A stretch of 34,011 nt of DNA from assembly GCA_028716085.1 (NCBI GenBank), contig JAQUQM010000011.1:1-34011 (forward strand), given 5' to 3'. The position numbers were made by a program, and so were the translations under genes. Below the pieces are notes generated by a model that saw nothing but the letters and a program-made list of their open reading frames with translations, was not told the origin of the DNA and made no database searches. The stretch comes from Dehalococcoidia bacterium (GTDB taxonomy: Bacteria; Chloroflexota; Dehalococcoidia; GIF9; UBA5629). Shown here in pieces: positions 9,756-17,023 of this stretch (the stretch's first letter is position 1; each line of letters begins with the position of its first letter).

Positions 9756-12374
9756 ATGGAACTGAGCACAGGCATCGTTGACCTGGACAACCTGCTGCAG
9801 GGATTGATTCCTGGCGATAACGTCGTCTGGCAGGTGGACGATATGGCTGACTATGCCTTTTTCGCCGACAGATTTGCCCGTAAGGCACTGGCCGATAAAC
9901 TGCAGTGTGTTTACTTCCGCTTTGCAAGGCATAAGCCGCTGCTTGAAAACGGCCAGGGCATAAAAGTTTTTAACATTGATCCCGCGCCGGGATTTGACCA
10001 GTTCGCCGCCGAGGTCCACGGCATCATTGAAAAAAGTGAACGCAACTCGCGATTAATCTTTGATAACCTGTCTGTTCTGGCCACCACGTGGGCAACCGAT
10101 GAGCAGCTGGCCAATTTCTTCCAGGTTACCTGCCCGTTTATCTTTGAACTCGGCCCGGTGGCTTACTTCGGCCTGACGCGCGGCAAGCACCTTCACACCG
10201 CCGTGGCCCGCATCCGCGATACCACACAGATACTGATTGACGTTTACCATGTTAAGAACGCCATGTACATCCATCCCATTAAAGTCTGGAACCGCTATTC
10301 CTCCCAGATGTTCCTGCCTCATCGGGTCTCTGAAAACGGCTGGACTCCTGTTTCCATTAGCGGTGAGGCTGCCGCCGTATCTTCCACGGCTCTTAAGCAG
10401 CCGTTAAGCTCCTCTGTCTCCTCTATGGCGCCCTGGGAGGTGGTTTACGAAAGATTGCTCCAACATCGCGCTACCGCTGAAGAAAAAGAAGCCTATTCAC
10501 CTGAAATTGCCTCGCTCAAGCACGAACTGGTACGCATGATGATCGGTGACCATCCTTCGTTCAATAAGCTGGCCGCCGAATACTTCACCATCGACGACCT
10601 TATTAATATCCGGAACCGTCTTATCGGTACCGGCCGAATAGGAGGCAAGGCGGCTGGCATGCTGCTTTCCAGGCGCATCCTGCTGCAGGACAATAATAAA
10701 TACGATTTTGCACAGGTTTTGGAGGCGCACGACTCTTTCTACATAGGCTCAGACGTCTTTTTCACGTTCCTGGTGAAGAATAATCTCTTCCAGTTGCGCA
10801 TGCAGCTAACGCGCGATTCCCAGATCAGCCCCGAGGAATTCGAGGAGGTGGAACGCCGCTTTTTGCAAGGTCAATTCCCTGACGATATCATGGAGCAGTT
10901 CCGCGACATGCTGGACTATTTCGGCCAGGCGCCCATCATCGTACGTTCCAGCAGCCTGCTGGAAGACCGCTTCGGCAACGCTTTCGCCGGTAAATATCGT
11001 AGCGAGTTCTGTGCTAACCAGGGCAGCCCCGAGCAACGTATGCAGTCCTTCCTGCACGCGGTCAGGCTGGTATACGCCAGTGCCATTAACCCGGACGCAC
11101 TTTCCTACCGTCACAAACAGGGGTTGGGCGAGAATGATGAACAAATGGCTATCCTGGTGCAACGCGTCTCCGGCATGCCCTACAAGGAATATTTCTTCCC
11201 GCCGCTGGCCGGCGTAGCCTTCTCCCGCAATCTCTATGCATGGAGCAGTCGCATCGACGCCAATAAAGGCATGATCAGGCTGGTCTTCGGCCTGGGTACT
11301 CACGCGGTCAACCGCGTGGGGGGTGATTATACCCGCATCGTGGCTATCAGCCACCCGCAATTACGGCCCGAGATAGGGACCAAGATCATCAAGTACTCGC
11401 AGCATACCGCCGACGTCCTTAACATATCCAGGAATTGCTTTGAATCGGTGCTGGTTAGCGAGCTATTGGTTGATTGCGATTATCCTGATCTAAACCTGAT
11501 TGCATCGCTGGCCGTGGACGGCTATCCCCAGGAGATGATAAGAAGTTGCCCCCGCGGCGAGGCCGACCATCTGGTGCTCACTTTCAATAACTTTATTAAT
11601 AAAACTCCTTACATAAAACACATGGACGCTATGCTCAGCCGGCTCGAGGAAGCCTACGGTCAACCGGTGGATACCGAGTTCACAGCACGTCTTGACTCAG
11701 ATGGAAGGGTTAAAATCAACCTGCTGCAGTGCCGTTCGCTGCGGTTGCCCGGTACTATTGACCAGGTAGAGTTCCCCCAGCATATACCTGATAACCGTAT
11801 ACTTTTTACCTCCAGCCGCTTCATCAGTGGAGGCGCAGTTCACAATATCAGGTATATCCTGTACATTGACCCTGACAAATACGCCGGCATCGAGTTGGAA
11901 GAGTTCAAGCGATCACTGGGCCGTATCGTAGGGCGCATTAACCGCCATCCGGCAATAATTGACGGCAGGATAATTATGATGGGACCAGGCCGCTGGGGCA
12001 GCAGCAATCTTAATCTGGGCGTTAATATTGGCTACTCGGACATCGATAATACTGCTGTGCTGGTTGAGATAGCGCGCGAAGAGAAGGGGCAAATACCCGA
12101 AGTTTCTTACGGCACCCACTTCTTCCAGGATCTGGTCGAATCAGGCATCATGTACCTGCCTGTCTATCCCTCTGATGCCGAATCAAAATTTAACGAAAGA
12201 TTCTTTAACAGCTCAAAAAACGTATTACCCGAGATTGTTGCGGATGTAGCTGAATTCGCTGAAATAGTTCACCTGATTGATATCAATGGAAGTGCTGATG
12301 GCCTCTATGCACATATACTGGCAGACCCAGCAGTCCATAAAGCCATCTGTTTCCTGGATGTCTATTGTGCGTGA
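9756..12374 (+). CDS. PEP/pyruvate-binding (PPDK/PpsA N-domain, ATP-grasp) protein with N-terminal degenerate KaiC/RecA-like domain
   Basis: N-terminal STGIVDLDNLLQGLIPGDNVVWQVDD is KaiC-like but lacks GxxxxGK[ST]; Walker-B-like SRLIFDNLSVL. Central IGGKAAGMLLSRRILL, APIIVRSSSLLEDRFGNAFAGKYRSEF and GVAFSRNLYAW match PPDK N-domain motifs. No phosphohistidine or PEP-binding domain recognised. Confidence 0.8.
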   Translation: MELSTGIVDLDNLLQGLIPGDNVVWQVDDMADYAFFADRFARKALADKLQCVYFRFARHKPLLENGQGIKVFNIDPAPGFDQFAAEVHGIIEKSERNSRLIFDNLSVLATTWATDEQLANFFQVTCPFIFELGPVAYFGLTRGKHLHTAVARIRDTTQILIDVYHVKNAMYIHPIKVWNRYSSQMFLPHRVSENGWTPVSISGEAAAVSSTALKQPLSSSVSSMAPWEVVYERLLQHRATAEEKEAYSPEIASLKHELVRMMIGDHPSFNKLAAEYFTIDDLINIRNRLIGTGRIGGKAAGMLLSRRILLQDNNKYDFAQVLEAHDSFYIGSDVFFTFLVKNNLFQLRMQLTRDSQISPEEFEEVERRFLQGQFPDDIMEQFRDMLDYFGQAPIIVRSSSLLEDRFGNAFAGKYRSEFCANQGSPEQRMQSFLHAVRLVYASAINPDALSYRHKQGLGENDEQMAILVQRVSGMPYKEYFFPPLAGVAFSRNLYAWSSRIDANKGMIRLVFGLGTHAVNRVGGDYTRIVAISHPQLRPEIGTKIIKYSQHTADVLNISRNCFESVLVSELLVDCDYPDLNLIASLAVDGYPQEMIRSCPRGEADHLVLTFNNFINKTPYIKHMDAMLSRLEEAYGQPVDTEFTARLDSDGRVKINLLQCRSLRLPGTIDQVEFPQHIPDNRILFTSSRFISGGAVHNIRYILYIDPDKYAGIELEEFKRSLGRIVGRINRHPAIIDGRIIMMGPGRWGSSNLNLGVNIGYSDIDNTAVLVEIAREEKGQIPEVSYGTHFFQDLVESGIMYLPVYPSDAESKFNERFFNSSKNVLPEIVADVAEFAEIVHLIDINGSADGLYAHILADPAVHKAICFLDVYCA

Positions 12375-12550
12375 ACATTGATAACCTCGCTACTGCACAG
12401 AAATTGTCCCTGTTTCAACTCATTCCTTAGATAAAATTTATTCCTTAAAATCAAACCTGAATTTTTTAAAAAAATTCCGTTACATCTGTGTTTCATTGCC
12501 GTGCCCCTATCACTTTGCGGCAAACATTTTACAGATCTAACCTTAGTATT

Positions 12551-12579
12551 TTGACAATCTATAACGTATGTGGTAAAGT
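12551..12579 (+). promoter_or_regulatory. Candidate sigma70-type promoter for the hisH-initiated operon
   Basis: TTGACA (12551-12556), 17-bp spacer, TAAAGT (12574-12579). Confidence 0.5.
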
Positions 12580-12583
12580 AATA

Positions 12584-12612
12584 ATACGGCATATGGTTGC
12601 CATATACCGTAT
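12584..12612. promoter_or_regulatory. Near-perfect inverted repeat at the predicted transcription start (operator or 5'UTR hairpin)
   Basis: ATACGG-C-ATATGG-TTG-CCATAT-A-CCGTAT: 12 of 13 arm positions pair, 3-nt loop, just downstream of the candidate -10. Confidence 0.5.
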
Positions 12613-12624
12613 GAAGGCAAGGAT

Positions 12625-12726
12625 ATGCAGGTGAAGAGAGTCTTCCTTTTGATTAAAGTCAGCAATAGCGAAGCAACTCCTGCAAAAGAAGATGCTAGTA
12701 CGCGCATTGAAAAAGGATTTAAATAA
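12625..12726 (+). CDS. Candidate 33-aa leader/small protein, TAATG-coupled to hisH
   Basis: ATG…TAA, MQVKRVFLLIKVSNSEATPAKEDASTRIEKGFK. Stop overlaps the hisH ATG; purine-rich GAAGGCAAGG upstream. Confidence 0.3.
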   Translation: MQVKRVFLLIKVSNSEATPAKEDASTRIEKGFK

Positions 12727-13334
12727 TGATTGCCGTTATCAATTATGGATCCGGAAATTTAGGGAGTGTGGCCAACGCCCTAGTGAAGTTAGGGCGCAAG
12801 CCATCGGTAACCAGTTCCATATCTGACGTGCTTAAAGCTGACGCAGTCTTCCTGCCGGGAGTGGGCGCAGCAGGCGATACTATGAAAGGTCTGCAGGCAT
12901 TAGGCATGGATAAAGCTTTGAAAAAACTATTTGAGCTTGGTCGACCTGTGTTTGCCATCTGTGTAGGGTTGCAAGTGCTCTTAACTGCCACTGAAGAAGG
13001 TGGCGAGCATATATGTCTGGATGTTATACCCGGCCGGGTCAGGAAGTTGCCGGGGGGGTTAAAGGTCCCACATATGGGCTGGAACCAGGTACATCAACTC
13101 AAATCTCATCCGGTGTTTAATGGCATACCTGATAACAGCAATTTCTATTTTGTTCATAGCTATTACGTTAATCCTGAGGATAAGTCTACTGTAGCTGCAA
13201 TCACCCAATATGGGATTGAATTATGCAGCATGGTAATCATCGATAATCTTATTGCCACACAGTTCCATCCCGAAAAAAGTGGCGAGCTCGGCCTCAAGAT
13301 GTATTCCAATTTTCTCGATTTAGCTAACTGTTAG
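12726..13334 (+). CDS. hisH: Imidazole glycerol phosphate synthase, glutamine amidotransferase subunit
   Basis: MIAVINYGSGNLGSVANAL; catalytic Cys in FAICVGLQVLL; HPE in ATQFHPEKSGELG; GWNQVH. Confidence 0.95.
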   Translation: MIAVINYGSGNLGSVANALVKLGRKPSVTSSISDVLKADAVFLPGVGAAGDTMKGLQALGMDKALKKLFELGRPVFAICVGLQVLLTATEEGGEHICLDVIPGRVRKLPGGLKVPHMGWNQVHQLKSHPVFNGIPDNSNFYFVHSYYVNPEDKSTVAAITQYGIELCSMVIIDNLIATQFHPEKSGELGLKMYSNFLDLANC

Positions 13335-13342
13335 GGCGCTAA

Positions 13343-13444
13343 ATGGAATGTGCTGAAAATGTTAAGACAGAATATCTCGTATTTTACAGCCTTAAACCTC
13401 TGTCGCAGACTCCGCAACAGGGGCAAGTGCCGGTTGCCTATTAA
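13343..13444 (+). CDS. Candidate 33-aa small ORF between hisH and hisF
   Basis: ATG…TAA, MECAENVKTEYLVFYSLKPLSQTPQQGQVPVAY; AGGG 7 nt upstream. Fills most of the hisH-hisF gap. Confidence 0.2.
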   Translation: MECAENVKTEYLVFYSLKPLSQTPQQGQVPVAY

Positions 13445-13462
13445 AGGAGCAGGAGTTGAACC

Positions 13463-14230
13463 ATGTTGACCAAGCGCATCATACCGTGCCTGGATGTCAC
13501 CGCCGGCCGAGTAGTTAAGGGTACCAGCTTTACCAACCTGCGGGACGCCGGTGATCCTGTAAAACAGGCAGCCTTCTACTACAAACAGGGCGCTGACGAG
13601 CTGGTCTTCCTTGATATCGGTGCAACTCCCGAAGGTAGAGATACGCTTGTTGACATCGTAGAACGTGTGGCGAGACAGGTTTTTATACCTTTTTGTGTGG
13701 GAGGTGGACTTCGCAATATCGAAGATATGAGACGCATGTTACTGGCCGGTGCAGACAAAGTTTCGGTCAATACGGCTGCAGTGCAAAATCCGGAGTTGCT
13801 TAGAGAAGCCTCGGAGATTTTCGGACAGCAGTGCATAGTGCTGGCTGTTGACGCGAGGCGTACGCAGGGGAACGGGCCGGTATATTGGGAGGTCTGCACC
13901 CACGGCGGACGCCAGCCTACCGGAAAAGATGTTCTGCAATGGGTAAGGCAAGCAGTGCAACTGGGTGCGGGTGAAATTCTACTGACCAGCTGGGACTCTG
14001 ACGGCCAGCGTCGGGGATATGATAACGAGCTTAACAGGGCCGTAAGTGAAGCAGTTTCCGTCCCGGTCATCGCCAGCGGTGGTGCAGGTGAACTGGAGCA
14101 TCTGTACGAAGCACTGTCCTTGGGCAAGGCTGATGCTGTGCTCGCTGCCAGCATCTTTCACTACCGTGTCCATTCCATTGCTGAGGTCAAACACTATCTT
14201 GCTAAAAAGGGAATCCCAGTACGTATATAA
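13463..14230 (+). CDS. hisF: Imidazole glycerol phosphate synthase, cyclase subunit
   Basis: [64 protein letters not shown]. Both catalytic Asp motifs present. Confidence 0.96.
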   Translation: MLTKRIIPCLDVTAGRVVKGTSFTNLRDAGDPVKQAAFYYKQGADELVFLDIGATPEGRDTLVDIVERVARQVFIPFCVGGGLRNIEDMRRMLLAGADKVSVNTAAVQNPELLREASEIFGQQCIVLAVDARRTQGNGPVYWEVCTHGGRQPTGKDVLQWVRQAVQLGAGEILLTSWDSDGQRRGYDNELNRAVSEAVSVPVIASGGAGELEHLYEALSLGKADAVLAASIFHYRVHSIAEVKHYLAKKGIPVRI

Positions 14231-14241
14231 GGTGTAATTAT

Positions 14242-14670
14242 ATGAATGGCCAACATGCAAAAATATATCTTTTTTACTGTGCCAACAGCGTGGATTCAAA
14301 GGAGTTGCATCATAGACTGGCTCACAACCATGACAAATTTAAGTCAATACCGCTTCCCTGCTCTGGAAAGATCGATGCCCTGTATCTCATGAAAGCTTTT
14401 GAATCAGGGGCCGACGGAGTAGCCGTTGTGACCTGTAAATATGGAGAATGCAAATATCTCGAAGGCAATCTCCGGGCTACCAAGCGCGTGGGAGCGGTTG
14501 AAGCTTTGCTGGAAGAACTTGGACTCGGAGTCGGTCGAATTATTATTACGCAGATTGGTGATCAAGGAATAGATAAGGTTGCTGAAGAGATTGATACATT
14601 GCGGCAAAAGGTCAAAAGTTTGCCGAGTAAGTTATTTATTGAAGACGAGTCCGAACTGGATAAGGAATGA
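14242..14670 (+). CDS. MvhD-like (FlpD family) iron-sulfur electron-transfer subunit, Cys-reduced variant
   Basis: FYCANSVDS…LPCSGKIDALYLMKAFESGADGVAVVTCKYGECKYLEGNLRATKRV aligns with MvhD motifs and with the second copy at 27199. Confidence 0.8.
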   Translation: MNGQHAKIYLFYCANSVDSKELHHRLAHNHDKFKSIPLPCSGKIDALYLMKAFESGADGVAVVTCKYGECKYLEGNLRATKRVGAVEALLEELGLGVGRIIITQIGDQGIDKVAEEIDTLRQKVKSLPSKLFIEDESELDKE

Positions 14671-14707
14671 ATTTATGTTCCCTACAATTTAATAAGGAAT
14701 TAAGAAA

Positions 14708-15610
14708 ATGAAAGCTGATAGTAAACTGGCTGACCGAATAAAGGAAGGAAAATTTATTATTACCGCTGAATATGCGCCGCGTACCGGCACAGATGCTGCT
14801 GTCATCCGGGAATGCGCTGCAAACCTTACCGACGGCATTACTGCCGTAAACGTGGCTGATAACCACTACGGTATTGCCATGTCGAGCCTTGCCGCATCCG
14901 TTGGTCTGATCAACTCGGGTATTGAACCGGTGTATCAAATCGTAACCAGGGATAGAAATCGCATTGCATTGCAATCGGATTTACTGGGATCGGCATATCT
15001 GGGAATTAAAAATGTCTTATGCCTGTCCGGTTATCATCAGAAACTTACCGGCAACGAGGACTCGTCAAATGTATTTGATATGGACTCTATCCAGCTTGTC
15101 GCTACTGTAAAAAAAATGAATGAAGGCTTTTTACTCAATGGAACTGAAATCAACGGTGAATTTTCTATGCTGATGGGTGCTGTAGCAAACCCGTTTTTAC
15201 AGCCAATAGAGTTGAATCTGCTGCGATTGAAGAAAAAGATAGCGGCCGGCGCGGAGTTTATCCAGACACAGGCCATATTCGATACTGATGCTTTCGCTTC
15301 CTGGCTGGCTGCTGCAAGAGACAAAGGGCTGACTGATATGACCGCCATACTTGCAGGTGTCTTGCCCCTGACAGGCGCGGACAAAGCATTGAGGCTAAAA
15401 GAGCAATTCACGGACATGGTTATCCCCGATGCATTGATTTCCAGACTGAAATCTGCAGGTGACGAAGCCGCTCAGTTGAAAGAGGGTATAGCAATATGTT
15501 CGGAAATCGTGCAGAAAATCAAGAACATCCCCGGTCTACGGGGTATCCATATCATGTCCGGCGGAAATGAGAGATTCGTGCCCCAACTGATATCAGCTGC
15601 AAAGCTATAG
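14708..15610 (+). CDS. metF: Methylenetetrahydrofolate reductase catalytic subunit
   Basis: FIITAEYAPRTGTD (MTHFR N-term), GINAV-like DGITAVNVADN, VYQIVTRDRNRIALQSDLLGSAYLGIKNVLCLSG, KIAAGAEFIQTQAIFD, ILAGVLPL. Confidence 0.92.
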   Translation: MKADSKLADRIKEGKFIITAEYAPRTGTDAAVIRECAANLTDGITAVNVADNHYGIAMSSLAASVGLINSGIEPVYQIVTRDRNRIALQSDLLGSAYLGIKNVLCLSGYHQKLTGNEDSSNVFDMDSIQLVATVKKMNEGFLLNGTEINGEFSMLMGAVANPFLQPIELNLLRLKKKIAAGAEFIQTQAIFDTDAFASWLAAARDKGLTDMTAILAGVLPLTGADKALRLKEQFTDMVIPDALISRLKSAGDEAAQLKEGIAICSEIVQKIKNIPGLRGIHIMSGGNERFVPQLISAAKL

Positions 15611-15622
15611 AGGGAAAAGTCG

Positions 15623-17023
15623 ATGCCAGATAAATATCATATTAAAACCAAGTCGATGCCTGCACGACGGCCAAAGATCGGCAAGGTCGGCATCGTTGAC
15701 TGGCGCGAGGATTGCGCCGGTTGCCGCAACTGCGTCAAAAAGGCCTGCGTATTCGACCGTTACAGGCAGGAGGCGGAATATATCCGCAGTCTGAACGATA
15801 TGGATTCTATCTTTTTCCAGTGTATGGGCTGCTTCTCATGCGTGCAGCAGTGTACCAAGGGACTGCTGGCATTATCGGAGAATCCGGTTTACAGTAGGTT
15901 GGGCAACAGATACTGGACACCGGACATTATCGAGACTACCTGGAACCAGGCAGAGACGGCCAAGATACCTGTATCCGGTGCAGGCTATCGCGGCAGGTTC
16001 ACCGGCCCCGGTTTTGATTCCATGTGGACAGATATGTCGGAGATCGTACGTCCCACCCGTGATGGTATACATGGCCGTGAGTATATCAGTACAGCTGTGG
16101 ATATCGGTAGAAAACCGGCAGTTCTGCATTTCAACTCTTTGAACGTCAACCATTTTCCGCTGATTACTATCCCAATGCCACTGGTTATCGACTTGATGCC
16201 GCAAGGTTACAAACTGCCCAATGTAGTCGGGTTATGCAAATCGCTTGCCGCACAGACCGGCATATTGATGATCGTTGATTACAGGGATCTGGAGCTGTTG
16301 GGCAATGACCTGGATACTAGCCTCCCTAATCTTATTTTCTACATAGATAAAGGAGCACATCTGCCACCACATTCCTTGCTGAAAAGGGTGAGAATGGTGG
16401 AAATTGGTGATGATAATCAGATTGATAAGAGAATCAGCGATATCAAAGCAATTAATCCGGATATCGTAGTAGCCATCCGGGTGGATATGGGATCTGAAGG
16501 AGTTGTCAGAGCTAAAGAGCTGGGTCAGAAAGAAAATGCTGAAGTTATACATCTTGTCGCCGATATAAACGGTGACCAGATTGGAGTTAACCAGCCACGA
16601 TTCATCAAAGATATGGTGAGGGAAGTACACAACTTCCTGGTCAGCAAGGGTATTAGAAATGAGATCACTATAATCGCAGGAGGCGGCATAGCCCTGCCCG
16701 AGCATATGGCCAAGCAGATTATCTGCGGTGCTGACCTGGTAGGTATCAATTTACCGCTGTTAATAGCTCTTGAATGTGTTTTTTGCCAGGAGTGCAATGA
16801 CGGGGTAAATTGCCCGGCCGATGTCAGGAACGTAAAAGAATCATACGGTGTCGGCCGCATGGTCAACTTGATTGCTGCATGGCACGATCAATTAATTGAG
16901 ATGATGGGCGCTATGGGCATCCGTGAGGTCCGCAGGCTGCGCGGCGAGGTCGGACGTGCTTTATTCTTTGAAGAACTTGAGGAGGCTACCTTTGGTAAAC
17001 TCTTTGGTACGAGAAAAAATTAA
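15623..17023 (+). CDS. Glutamate synthase FMN-domain-like protein with N-terminal ferredoxin-type Cys clusters; catalytic motifs appear degenerate
   Basis: DCAGCRNCVKKACVF and CMGCFSCVQQC clusters; FDSMWTDMSEIVRPTRDGIHGREYISTAVDIG; IIAGGGIALPEHMAKQIICGADLVGINLPLLIALECVFCQECNDGVNC. Co-linear with the next CDS. Confidence 0.75.
   Translation: MPDKYHIKTKSMPARRPKIGKVGIVDWREDCAGCRNCVKKACVFDRYRQEAEYIRSLNDMDSIFFQCMGCFSCVQQCTKGLLALSENPVYSRLGNRYWTPDIIETTWNQAETAKIPVSGAGYRGRFTGPGFDSMWTDMSEIVRPTRDGIHGREYISTAVDIGRKPAVLHFNSLNVNHFPLITIPMPLVIDLMPQGYKLPNVVGLCKSLAAQTGILMIVDYRDLELLGNDLDTSLPNLIFYIDKGAHLPPHSLLKRVRMVEIGDDNQIDKRISDIKAINPDIVVAIRVDMGSEGVVRAKELGQKENAEVIHLVADINGDQIGVNQPRFIKDMVREVHNFLVSKGIRNEITIIAGGGIALPEHMAKQIICGADLVGINLPLLIALECVFCQECNDGVNCPADVRNVKESYGVGRMVNLIAAWHDQLIEMMGAMGIREVRRLRGEVGRALFFEELEEATFGKLFGTRKN

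Noticed and set aside
10806-11360. 184-aa minus-strand ORF inside the KaiC/PEP-binding gene
   Set aside because: Antisense to conserved PPDK motifs; no independent support.
12459-12477. GAATTTTTTAAAAAAATTC near-palindrome as a terminator for the PEP-binding gene
   Set aside because: A/T-only stem with no GC-rich core or following U-tract; more likely AT-rich spacer.
12551-12582. GlnR-type box at the hisH operon promoter
   Set aside because: TTGAC/ATAAC/GTAAA elements occur, but spacing is not a consistent 11 bp.
13579-14154. 191-aa minus-strand ORF opposite hisF
   Set aside because: Shadow ORF of hisF.
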